Origin: Clostridiales bacterium DTU092
GTDB lineage: Bacteria; Bacillota; Clostridia; Caldicoprobacterales; Caldicoprobacteraceae
DNA: 11,521 bases
Assembly: GCA_001513505.1 (NCBI GenBank)
Contig: LFTM01000114.1
Span: 1 to 11,521 of the forward strand
Reading direction: 5' to 3'
A program made the translations under genes and the position numbers. Of this stretch, positions 1 through 6,459 are shown piece after piece. The stretch's first letter is position 1, and every line of letters begins with the position of its first letter. Under the pieces are notes generated by a model. It had not been told where the DNA came from. It worked only from the letters and a program-made list of their open reading frames with translations, and did not search any database.

Positions 1-56
1 GAGCATAGACCTACCCAATACAGGGTCTTTAACCCGTAATTGTCTATCATCCAGCC
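1..56 (-). pseudogene. Read-through remnant of the MFS transporter C-terminus
   Basis: Directly after the TGA at 57-59 the same minus-strand frame reads GWMIDNYGLKTLYWVGLC up to the window edge with no further stop. This matches the loop and start of the last helix expected after TM11 in this transporter family, where a glycine-rich turn is followed by a hydrophilic D-x-x-G segment and a new hydrophobic stretch. The natural reading is that the stop replaced a sense codon: GGA (Gly) or CGA (Arg) would each need one base change. A sequencing error is also possible. The rest of the gene lies outside the window. Confidence 0.6.
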
Positions 57-1172
57 TCAGCCATAGCTTCCCACTATCCCGCTCATGCCAAAAAACATTG
101 ACGTTGCAAAGGTCTGAGCTGTAGATTTTAGCTCCTCAGGTGCCAATTCATCAATATAGTATACGGAACCGTTTAAAAACAGGGCAAATGAAGGCCCCTG
201 CAACAGCTGAATTAATAGCACGTGAATTGGTTCGGACGCAATAAGATATAAAAGCTGGCGCAGAATATAAAAAGCGCTGGAAAACAATATCACGTATATA
301 GGTTTAAATCTGTTTATAAGCACCCGTGAGTACAGAAAGGTAGGAATTTCACTTAATGCCATAACCGCAAACACCAGACCCAAATCTCCATCGGTTCCTC
401 CAACCGATTTCATCAGGTTCGGTATAAACATAAAAGCACTTCTGTGAGGAATGGCAAGGATCACGGCAAAAATCAAATAGTATACATACTGGGGGTTCTT
501 AAACAATCTGGTAATATTCACATTTTTAGCACTCCCCGTTGCCGATACGGTTCTGTCAGTCTTTATCCTGGTACAGGAAAAAACAGTCAACCAGCCCATA
601 AAAAACAGAACCAGAAACAGTACCCGGGTGGTTGAAAACCTGTCGATCAAACCTCCGCATATATAAACCATTATAGCAAAGCCTACCGAACCCCATAATC
701 TGACGCTTCCGTATGATACATCCTTTTCAGTCTTCAAACCCTGAACAACCCAGCTGTCCAGTAAAGGTGAAAGGGGGGATTCAAAAAAAGTAACCAATGC
801 TAATATTATACCAACAAATACAGCCGATGAAATAAACGGAACGGGTTGTATTAACACTATTGCTGCCACCAAGATGATGATAAACACTTTTTTTACAGAT
901 CGTATCCGATCGCTTACCATACCCCAGAACGGCTGGGCAAATACAACAATCAGAGAATTTATAGCCATTATAGTTCCTATAACGGTGTTGCTGAAACCCT
1001 TCTCCTGTAAAATGACCACTCCATAGGGATAATATGCAGCAAATGCTCCCCAGAATAAGAATTCCAGAAACGAAAAATGCAGCTGGATTTTATTCGCTTT
1101 GTGAATTCCCGCCATTAACCTTTTCATAAAAAACCCCGTTTCCTGAAATATCTTCTGGTGAAATGAAAGCAT
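57..1172 (-). CDS. MFS transporter (LacY/PPP-like, MFS_1_like type), C-terminus cut off by in-frame TGA
   Basis: A polytopic inner-membrane transporter of the major facilitator superfamily, resembling the MFS_1_like group (nucleoside, phenylpropionate and oligosaccharide:H+ symporters). The substrate is unknown. The 371 residues are hydrophobic in repeated blocks of about 20 residues, and the loop between TM2 and TM3 carries the MFS motif-A form GMVSDRIRSVKK (residues 84-95). Related proteins usually have about 390-400 residues and 12 TM helices. This frame stops within the TM11 region, after GIVGSYG. Beyond the TGA at 57-59 the same frame continues in family style to the window edge, so the gene looks broken by one nonsense change. 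The start is uncertain: M1 at 1172, M16 at 1127 and M20 at 1115 are all possible, none has a strong ribosome binding site, and M16 or M20 fits the family N-terminus better. The gene has its own promoter and lies behind the clpC terminator, so it is probably a separate unit. Confidence 0.75.
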   Translation of the reverse strand: MLSFHQKIFQETGFFMKRLMAGIHKANKIQLHFSFLEFLFWGAFAAYYPYGVVILQEKGFSNTVIGTIMAINSLIVVFAQPFWGMVSDRIRSVKKVFIIILVAAIVLIQPVPFISSAVFVGIILALVTFFESPLSPLLDSWVVQGLKTEKDVSYGSVRLWGSVGFAIMVYICGGLIDRFSTTRVLFLVLFFMGWLTVFSCTRIKTDRTVSATGSAKNVNITRLFKNPQYVYYLIFAVILAIPHRSAFMFIPNLMKSVGGTDGDLGLVFAVMALSEIPTFLYSRVLINRFKPIYVILFSSAFYILRQLLYLIASEPIHVLLIQLLQGPSFALFLNGSVYYIDELAPEELKSTAQTFATSMFFGMSGIVGSYG

Positions 1173-1218
1173 ATACTTATTGTTTTTCCAGGATCTTTGA
1201 CAAATCTACATATAAATA

Positions 1219-1246
1219 ATTATAACACTGATTTGTTAAAAAGCAA
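1219..1246 (-). promoter_or_regulatory. Candidate sigma-A promoter for the MFS gene
   Basis: On the minus strand there is a perfect -10 box TATAAT (1219-1224) and a -35-like TTGCTT (1241-1246) separated by 16 bases. The predicted start of transcription is near 1212, about 40 bases before the first ATG of the transporter. It lies downstream of the clpC terminator, which supports independent transcription of the MFS gene. Confidence 0.55.
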
Positions 1247-1280
1247 TATCAGGACCTGTAGCCCTTACTCCAGCTTCTGA

Positions 1281-1319
1281 ATACAAAAAGAGCCGAACTT
1301 TTTTTCAGCCCGGCCCTTT
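1281..1319 (-). terminator. Rho-independent terminator of the ctsR-clpC operon
   Basis: Read on the minus strand, arms at 1307-1319 and 1287-1299 form a 13-bp stem with a 7-base A-rich loop (1300-1306), followed by a U-rich tail (1281-1289). Three of the pairs are G-U wobbles. On the plus strand the same positions become A-C mismatches, so the hairpin is strong only in the clpC direction. It begins about 30 bases after the clpC stop codon. Confidence 0.85.
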
Positions 1320-1351
1320 ACCAATCTCTTCAGTTTTATCCGGCTGCAGTT

Positions 1352-3796
1352 TTATCCCACTGCTACCTGTTTTCTGAATACCAGTTTACCGTCCTCTGCA
1401 TCTACAACTACCCGGTCACCCATTTTAATGCGCCCGGCCAGAATTTCCTCTGACAGACTGTCCTCAAGGGTTTTTTGTATAACCCTTCTTAATGGTCTGG
1501 CACCATAAACCGGATCAAAACCCTGTTTAATCAACAACTCTTTTGCTGCTTCGGTCACCTCAAGATGGATATCCTTATCCTTTAAGCGCTGAGCTACGCC
1601 CTTGAGCATCAAAGACGCAATCTTGTTCAGATGGACATCATCCAGCGCATGGAATACAATAATCTCATCCAGGCGGTTTAAAAATTCCGGTCGGAATACT
1701 CTTCGCAGCTCTTCCATAATATTTTCCTTCATCTTCTCATATTCGCCTGCAGCCACGTCATCTGCTGCAGTAAAACCCAGAGTCTTCTGTTTTCTGATAG
1801 TATGGGCTCCCACATTGGATGTCATTATTATAACCACATTCTTAAAATCAACAGTCCTGCCCTTACCATCGGTAAGCCTGCCATCTTCAAGAATCTGAAG
1901 CAATATATTGAAAACATCCGGATGAGCCTTTTCAATTTCATCAAGAAGGACTACCGAGTAAGGCCTTCTCCGTACCTTCTCAGTCAGTTGTCCGCCTTCA
2001 TCATAACCTACATAACCGGGAGGCGCCCCAATAAGTCTGGACACGGTATGTCTCTCGGAATACTCGGACATATCGATGCGAATCATGGCATCCTCATCGC
2101 CAAACAGAGCCTCAGCAAGAGCTTTGCACAGCTCGGTCTTTCCAACACCCGTCGGACCAAGGAACATAAATGATCCTATAGGCCGTTTGGGATCCTTCAA
2201 TCCGGCATGAGCCCTTCTTATTGAGCTGGATACGGCGCGCACAGCTTCATCCTGCCCTATTACACGCTCATGCAGGATTCCCTCCATTTTAAGAAGCCGC
2301 TCGGATTCTTCCTGCTCCAGTTTTTGTACGGGAATACCCGTCCAGCTCGATACAATCTGGGCTATATGCTCTTCGGTAACCGAACCTGTATTGGTGGTGT
2401 TCTCGGTTTTCCATCTTTCCTTTTCCTTCTCAATCTGATCCCGGATGTTCTGCTCCTGATCCCGTATTTGTGCTGCCTTTTCAAAATTCTGGTTCATCAC
2501 AGCTTCTTCTTTTTCCTTCTTCAAAGCCTCCAGCTTTTCCTCAAGTTCCTTTATATCGGATGGTGGTGTAAATGCCTGCAGCCGTACCCTGGAAGCCGCC
2601 TCATCTATCAGGTCTATGGCTTTGTCGGGAAGATACCTGTCGGTTATATAACGGGCAGACAATTCCACTGCATCCCTTATTGCCTGATCGGTAATTCTTA
2701 CCTTATGGTGAGCCTCATATTTGTCCCTGAGCCCAAACAATATCTGAACTGCTTCCTCCTTGGACGGTTCCCCAACCATTACGGGCTGGAAACGCCGCTC
2801 CAGAGCAGGGTCTTTTTCAACATGTTTCCTGTATTCATCCAGTGTAGTAGCACCAATAGTCTGAATTTCTCCGCGGGAAAGAGCTGGTTTCAGAATATTA
2901 GATGCATCGATGGCACCTTCAGCAGCCCCTGCACCTATAACGGTGTGCATTTCATCAATAAAGAGAATTATATTGTTTGCCTTCCTTATTTCATCCATTA
3001 TGGTTTTCAGCCGCTCTTCAAATTCTCCTCTGTATTTTGTCCCGGCTACCATGGCCGGTAAATCCAGAGTAACCACCCTTTTATCCCTTAAAAGCTCGGG
3101 AATATTTCCTTCAATGATCCTTTGGGCCAACCCTTCTACTATTGCAGTCTTTCCCACACCCGGCTCCCCGATCAAAACCGGGTTGTTTTTAGTCCTTCTT
3201 GCCAGAATCTGAAGCACCCGTTCCAGTTCCTTTTCCCTTCCTACCACAGGATCCAGGTTACCTTCCCGCGCCATCTCGGTAAGATCCCTTCCAAACTGAT
3301 CCAGTGTAGGAGTATTGCTCTTTCTTCTCTCGGTAGCACCTCTGGACTCGGCGTGCTCCTCCTTTAGAACCTTGATCAACTGTTCTCTGACACTTTGAGG
3401 GTCTACGCCCAGATCCTTAAGTATTCGTGTGGCTACCCCCTCTCCTTCTCTGATAAGCGCCAGCAAAAGGTGTTCTGTACCTATATAGTTATGCCCAAGA
3501 TTTCGAGCTTCGTAGAAGCTAAGTTCCATTATTCGTTTTGTTCGGGGTGTATATCCAAAACCTTCACTAAAGTTATAATTCCCTCGTCCGATTAAAGATT
3601 CCACCAGGCCTCTGACCTTTGCCACATCGGCCCCTAACTGTTTAAGCACCTGGGAAGCGACACCTTCCTCCTCCCGCAAAAGCCCCAGCAAAAGATGCTC
3701 TGTACCCACGTAGTTATGTCCAAAAGATCGCGCTTCCTCCTGTGCATACACCAACGCTCGTTGTGCTCTCTCCGTAAATCTACCAAAAAACGCCAT
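1352..3796 (-). CDS. clpC: ATP-dependent Clp protease ATP-binding subunit ClpC
   Basis: Class I Hsp100 AAA+ unfoldase that threads substrates into ClpP. It has 814 residues, normal for ClpC. Domains in order: two Clp_N repeats (about 1-145), whose GTEH motifs keep E33 and E108, the equivalents of the phosphoarginine-binding E32 and E106 of B. subtilis ClpC; D1 with Walker A GEPGVGKT (210-217), Walker B ILFIDE (277-282) and arginine fingers near R334/R335; a middle coiled coil with a UVR-like NFEKAAQIRD (437-446) that binds the adaptor McsA/MecA; D2 with Walker A GPTGVGKT (547-554) and Walker B VVLLDE (615-620); the ClpP-docking loop tip LGF (673-675); and a C-terminal small domain. The start is set at 3796 because GGAGGG sits 7 bases upstream; an in-frame ATG at 3874 would add 26 residues not seen in the family. 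It is the last gene of its operon and ends at a strong terminator. Confidence 0.97.
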   Translation of the reverse strand: MAFFGRFTERAQRALVYAQEEARSFGHNYVGTEHLLLGLLREEEGVASQVLKQLGADVAKVRGLVESLIGRGNYNFSEGFGYTPRTKRIMELSFYEARNLGHNYIGTEHLLLALIREGEGVATRILKDLGVDPQSVREQLIKVLKEEHAESRGATERRKSNTPTLDQFGRDLTEMAREGNLDPVVGREKELERVLQILARRTKNNPVLIGEPGVGKTAIVEGLAQRIIEGNIPELLRDKRVVTLDLPAMVAGTKYRGEFEERLKTIMDEIRKANNIILFIDEMHTVIGAGAAEGAIDASNILKPALSRGEIQTIGATTLDEYRKHVEKDPALERRFQPVMVGEPSKEEAVQILFGLRDKYEAHHKVRITDQAIRDAVELSARYITDRYLPDKAIDLIDEAASRVRLQAFTPPSDIKELEEKLEALKKEKEEAVMNQNFEKAAQIRDQEQNIRDQIEKEKERWKTENTTNTGSVTEEHIAQIVSSWTGIPVQKLEQEESERLLKMEGILHERVIGQDEAVRAVSSSIRRAHAGLKDPKRPIGSFMFLGPTGVGKTELCKALAEALFGDEDAMIRIDMSEYSERHTVSRLIGAPPGYVGYDEGGQLTEKVRRRPYSVVLLDEIEKAHPDVFNILLQILEDGRLTDGKGRTVDFKNVVIIMTSNVGAHTIRKQKTLGFTAADDVAAGEYEKMKENIMEELRRVFRPEFLNRLDEIIVFHALDDVHLNKIASLMLKGVAQRLKDKDIHLEVTEAAKELLIKQGFDPVYGARPLRRVIQKTLEDSLSEEILAGRIKMGDRVVVDAEDGKLVFRKQVAVG

Positions 3797-3856
3797 TTGG
3801 CTACCCTCCATTTCCTTTGCTTGATAAACCTTTTTCTTATATAGACTAAACCTGCA

Positions 3857-3885
3857 TGCCGGAATATGTTCCAATCGTCCCGGCA
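3857..3885 (-). other. Hairpin in the mcsB-clpC gap
   Basis: In the 141-base gap between mcsB and clpC the minus-strand RNA can pair TGCCGGGA (3878-3885) with TTCCGGCA (3857-3864): 8 bp with one G-U pair and a 13-base loop. No U tract follows, so it is not an intrinsic terminator. It could affect RNA processing or stability, or expression of clpC relative to the upstream genes. This is a visible structure without known function. Confidence 0.4.
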
Positions 3886-3907
3886 GTCTACATAATTCAG
3901 TTTATTG

Positions 3908-3925
3908 ATATAATAATTATTATAT
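3908..3925. repeat. Perfect 18-bp A/T palindrome after mcsB
   Basis: ATATAATAATTATTATAT is perfectly self-complementary and lies 12 bases after the mcsB stop codon. It contains a TATAAT on each strand. It could be an internal -10 region for clpC or a protein-binding palindrome, but the only -35-like hexamer at a plausible distance (TTGTAT) has a short 15-base spacer. In an A/T-only sequence of this length chance is also a fair explanation. Confidence 0.35.
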
Positions 3926-3937
3926 GCAGATTAAGCA

Positions 3938-4963
3938 TTATACAATCTTACTCAATTCATTTCTAACCCTTTCAGCCCTGATTGAATCCAGATCTTCATC
4001 CTGTCTGCCAATATAAGCTTGCAGATGAGCCGGCTGGCACTTAACCATCAACTCATTAATCTTTATGCTGTCTATATTCTTTATAATACCCATGTCAACA
4101 CCCAAACGCAGCTGCGACAGCAAGGACATGAATTCCTTCAAACCCAGTTTCCTTGCATGTGTCAGTATACCCAGGGCACGCCATATACGGTCCTCGAACT
4201 GAATCCTGTTAGATTGAAGCAAAGCTTCCCTTGCCCTTTTTTCATTCTCCATTATCTGCCGAACTGCAATATTAAGATTGCTTATTATCTCCTCTTCCGA
4301 CGGGCCAAGGGTAATTTGGTTGGATATCTGGTATATATCCCCCGTTGCCTCACTGCCCTCTCCATATAGCCCACGGGCAGTCAGTCCTACCTTGGAGATG
4401 GTTTGTATAACAGTATTGATATAGTTTGTAGCCACCAATCCCGGCAGATGCATCATCATTGAAGCCCGCATGCCTGTACCTACATTTGTCGGACAACTGG
4501 TTAAATAACCAAGTTGTTCGTCGTATGAATACTCAACGCTTTCCTCAATAATATCATCAACCTTGCTTAAAAGTTCCCAGGCCTTTTCCAGCTGGCATCC
4601 GGGGAAAATTGATTGCATACGAATGTGGTCTTCCTCATTTATCATGACACTGATCTGTTCGTTTTTATTAATAAGTACAGCGGCTACATCCGATCGTTCC
4701 AGCAGATCGGGGCTGACAAGATGCTTTTCAACCAGTACATACTTCTCAATATCGGTTAAATTTTTTAAAGCTATATAATCAAAGTCACGACTTATAATGG
4801 AATTGCTGTCCAAAATGCTGCTTTTTACCATATCGGCAACCCTTTGGCAGACATCCTTACTTGCCATGGATGTAAATGGCAGCTGTGCAATGTTTCTGGC
4901 AATTCTGATGCGGCTGCTTATTACCATACCGCCACAGGGCCCGTCCTCATTTATCCAGCTCAT
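3938..4963 (-). CDS. mcsB: Protein arginine kinase McsB
   Basis: Phosphorylates arginine residues on proteins, marking them for ClpCP and inactivating the CtsR repressor. The 341 residues have the phosphagen-kinase catalytic fold: the nucleotide-binding SSRIRIARN (16-24), NEEDH (109-113), the catalytic loop CPTNVGTGMRAS (157-168) with active-site C157, and GSEATG (203-208) with E205. The C-terminal helical domain carries LDSIRA (325-330) where the B. subtilis family has the RDxxRA phosphoarginine-pocket motif, so its first Arg is replaced by Leu. The start is set at 4963, preceded by AGGGGGG and 16 bases after the mcsA stop; an in-frame upstream ATG (5002) lies inside mcsA and would add 13 unsupported residues. 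It needs McsA for full activity, and the close spacing fits coupled expression. Confidence 0.95.
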   Translation of the reverse strand: MSWINEDGPCGGMVISSRIRIARNIAQLPFTSMASKDVCQRVADMVKSSILDSNSIISRDFDYIALKNLTDIEKYVLVEKHLVSPDLLERSDVAAVLINKNEQISVMINEEDHIRMQSIFPGCQLEKAWELLSKVDDIIEESVEYSYDEQLGYLTSCPTNVGTGMRASMMMHLPGLVATNYINTVIQTISKVGLTARGLYGEGSEATGDIYQISNQITLGPSEEEIISNLNIAVRQIMENEKRAREALLQSNRIQFEDRIWRALGILTHARKLGLKEFMSLLSQLRLGVDMGIIKNIDSIKINELMVKCQPAHLQAYIGRQDEDLDSIRAERVRNELSKIV

Positions 4964-4979
4964 ACCATATTCCCCCCTA

Positions 4980-5483
4980 TCACTGGCCTGCCTGCTTTTC
5001 AAGTTCCCTTATCCGGTCTCTTAATCTGGCCGCCTCCTCGAAATTTTCCACTTCAACTGCTTTCTGTAATTTGGATTTCAACTGCTGGATCTGACGTGTT
5101 ATCCGCAGCTCAACCCCGGCTCTCTTGGGCACCTTACCGTTATGAACGGTATTACCATGAATTCTCCTTAGTATAGGAACAAGTTCGTCGGAAAACTGCT
5201 TATAACATTCTCTGCATCCTAATCTGCCGATTTTCCTGAACTGTTCAAATTTCATTCCGCAGTTCTTACATTGACGTACACCTTCTTTTTTTACTGACAC
5301 TGAGGGGCTGTCCATACCCATGAATCCGGCCAGTAAATCGTTGATCGAAAAAGGAACTGATATATTAAATTGTCCTTTCTGCCGTGCACATTCCTCACAA
5401 AGATAAAATTCGGTCTTATTGTTATTTATGATTCTTGTCAGATGGACGGTAGCTGGCCTAGTCTTACATTCCTGACACAGCAT
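4980..5483 (-). CDS. mcsA: McsA, zinc-binding activator of McsB kinase
   Basis: Cofactor that binds and activates McsB and links it to ClpC and CtsR. The 167 residues contain four CxxC pairs: C3/C6, C29/C32, C72/C75 and C90/C93, enough for two zinc sites, and a C-terminal UVR coiled coil (about 132-166, with NFEEAARLRDRIREL) resembling the ClpC-interacting UVR segment. The length is close to that of known McsA proteins (about 170-185). The start ATG at 5483 has GAGGAG 9 bases upstream. It lies between ctsR (98-base gap) and mcsB (16-base gap) in the usual order. All expected cysteines are present, so the protein should be functional. Confidence 0.93.
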   Translation of the reverse strand: MLCQECKTRPATVHLTRIINNNKTEFYLCEECARQKGQFNISVPFSINDLLAGFMGMDSPSVSVKKEGVRQCKNCGMKFEQFRKIGRLGCRECYKQFSDELVPILRRIHGNTVHNGKVPKRAGVELRITRQIQQLKSKLQKAVEVENFEEAARLRDRIRELEKQAGQ

Positions 5484-5581
5484 TTCCCCACACTCCTCTT
5501 TTCTTAGTATGACTTTCCCTCGGATAAAACCTCCTTCCGGCCCTTCAACGGATGTTTCTCCCGACGGATTTCCTGAAATAC

Positions 5582-6049
5582 TCAGCTGCGCATTGTTTTA
5601 ATACTCATCAGCATGGACTTCATAAGATTAGCCCGGATACTGTCTTTTATATTTGAAGGAAGAGCGGTCAGAGCCTTATCCTGAATAGCCCATTTCATGA
5701 TAACCGATTCCCTTCTGGTAATAATACCCTTACTTAACATGTTATAAATAATATCTTCAGCGGCCTGCTGGGATAGCCGGCTACCTATCCTTTCCCTCAG
5801 CAGATACATTATATAATCATCATCGTCCACATCCAAACGAATTATACGGATATACCCTCCGCCGCCCCTCCGGCTCTCTATATGATATCCTCTATCAAAG
5901 GAAAATCTCGTAGCCAGAACATAATTTATCTGGGAGGGTGCACATTCAAAGTAATCAGCCAGCTCGTTTCTTTGGAGTTCAAGCTTTCCATCGCTTTCAT
6001 TCAGCAATGTTTTGATAAAATCTTCTATCATATCGCTTAATCTGGCCAT
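5582..6049 (-). CDS. ctsR: CtsR, transcriptional repressor of class III stress genes
   Basis: Dimeric winged-helix repressor of clp genes, released on heat or protein stress. The 155 residues match the family length. The N-terminal DNA-binding domain includes a helix-turn-helix region around NELADYFECAPSQINYV (28-44) and the diagnostic wing ESRRGGGGYIRI (58-69), whose four glycines (62-65) act as the heat sensor and whose preceding arginine (R61) is the position phosphorylated by McsB in studied homologues. The C-terminal part is the dimerisation domain. The start ATG at 6049 has AGAGGTGG 6 bases upstream. It is the first gene of the operon, and a perfect CtsR box in its own leader indicates autorepression. 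Confidence 0.96.
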   Translation of the reverse strand: MARLSDMIEDFIKTLLNESDGKLELQRNELADYFECAPSQINYVLATRFSFDRGYHIESRRGGGGYIRIIRLDVDDDDYIMYLLRERIGSRLSQQAAEDIIYNMLSKGIITRRESVIMKWAIQDKALTALPSNIKDSIRANLMKSMLMSIKTMRS

Positions 6050-6069
6050 ATTGTACCACCTCTTTTGTT

Positions 6070-6086
6070 TTTGACTTTCTTTGACT
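6070..6086 (-). promoter_or_regulatory. CtsR operator
   Basis: The minus strand reads AGTCAAAGAAAGTCAAA, a full match to the published CtsR heptad direct repeat RGTCAAA-NAN-RGTCAAA. It lies just downstream of the -10 box, at about +5 to +21 from the predicted transcription start, where bound repressor would block initiation. It is part of a 10-bp perfect tandem repeat (6071-6090). No second copy was seen in the window. Confidence 0.92.
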
Positions 6087-6096
6087 TTCTATAATT

Positions 6097-6126
6097 ATTA
6101 TACCTTATTTTCCCTATAAAAAAACA
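6097..6126 (-). promoter_or_regulatory. Promoter of the ctsR operon
   Basis: A perfect -10 box TATAAT is at 6097-6102 on the minus strand. The best -35 candidate, TGTTTT (6121-6126), is weak and 18 bases away. The predicted start near 6090 gives a leader of about 40 bases that contains the CtsR box and the ctsR ribosome binding site. The match to sigma-A is good at -10 only. Confidence 0.6.
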
Positions 6127-6300
6127 TTAGAATTCACTGGTCTTATGTTTATATTGTTCCCAGATTCAGATTACTATTAACAAACTCTTAAAATCGGAGT
6201 TTTTCTTCTCTTTTCTAGTAATATTACCTTGTTTCATTTATTCATGGTACAACCTTACGGCCATCCCGGCAATCCGGTTTTAACTATCGCTCATATTTTA
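6127..6300. other. Intergenic stretch with no recognised element
   Basis: The upstream half of the gap between the divergent ctsR and isomerase genes. I see no convincing reading frame, RNA gene or terminator here. A short frame at 6229-6438 lacks a ribosome binding site and does not look like protein-coding sequence. Confidence 0.5.
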
Positions 6301-6314
6301 TATAAACGCTATAT
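6301..6314 (+). promoter_or_regulatory. Possible cre site (CcpA-type catabolite control)
   Basis: TATAAACGCTATAT matches the cre consensus TGWAARCGNTWNCW at 10 of 12 defined positions; position 2 and the near-terminal C differ. It is about 145 bases upstream of a probable sugar-catabolism operon, a sensible location for CcpA control. A weaker similar sequence with the AAAACG core begins near 6322. In A/T-rich DNA such matches can arise by chance. Confidence 0.3.
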
Positions 6315-6347
6315 TGTTATCTCAAAACGCCATAGAAATATTCTCAT

Positions 6348-6366
6348 ATTATTCAAACTGAATAAT
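6348..6366. promoter_or_regulatory. 19-bp inverted repeat, candidate operator of the sugar operon
   Basis: ATTATTCAAACTGAATAAT consists of two perfect 8-bp arms (6348-6355 and 6359-6366) around a 3-base spacer. It ends where a -35-like TTGTCT (6366-6371) begins, about 95 bases before the isomerase start. This size and symmetry suit a dimeric regulator. No regulator gene for it is in the window. Confidence 0.45.
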
Positions 6367-6407
6367 TGTCTATATTTTAGGTCAAAATCTATACAAAAAT
6401 CTATAAT
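6366..6407 (+). promoter_or_regulatory. Candidate promoter region of the isomerase-dehydrogenase operon
   Basis: TTGTCT (6366-6371) can pair with TATACA (6390-6395) at an 18-base spacing. Alternatively, a perfect TATAAT lies at 6402-6407, but with no good -35. The exact promoter is not decided by the sequence. A weak promoter beside a palindrome would fit an activator-dependent gene. Confidence 0.35.
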
Positions 6408-6459
6408 CATGATAAACTATATAACAACATCATTATAATAGTATAAAGGAGGGCCATAT

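Noticed and set aside
57..59. Recoding of the MFS TGA as selenocysteine or tryptophan
   Set aside because: No hairpin of the bacterial SECIS kind is visible in the bases just after the TGA, transporters of this family have no selenocysteine, and TGA is used as an ordinary stop elsewhere in the window (ctsR, mcsA, the oxidoreductase).
2270..3061. Long plus-strand open frame opposite clpC
   Set aside because: Cysteine-, phenylalanine- and leucine-rich translation without domain features, lying fully antisense to a highly conserved gene. The other frames opposite clpC, mcsB and the GH2 gene (for example 9614-10141) are the same kind of shadow.
3797..3874. Upstream ATG extending ClpC by 26 residues
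   Set aside because: The extra N-terminus is not family-like, while the ATG at 3796 has GGAGGG 7 bases upstream and begins the conserved MAFFGRFTERAQ.
5530..5536. AAGGAGG on the minus strand between ctsR and mcsA
   Set aside because: No ATG, GTG or TTG follows at a usable distance, and mcsA has its own GAGGAG nearer its start, so it is probably a chance orphan Shine-Dalgarno-like sequence.
6071..6090. Tandem repeat of TTGACTTTCT as a repeat array or CRISPR remnant
   Set aside because: Only two 10-bp units are present, and they are fully explained as the CtsR direct-repeat operator.
6229..6438. Small plus-strand open frame before the isomerase gene
   Set aside because: No ribosome binding site, A/T-driven residue composition, and it covers the probable promoter and palindrome of the next operon.
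6434..6439. TATAAT as the -10 of the isomerase operon
   Set aside because: Transcription would start inside the ribosome binding site, and no -35-like sequence stands 16-18 bases upstream.
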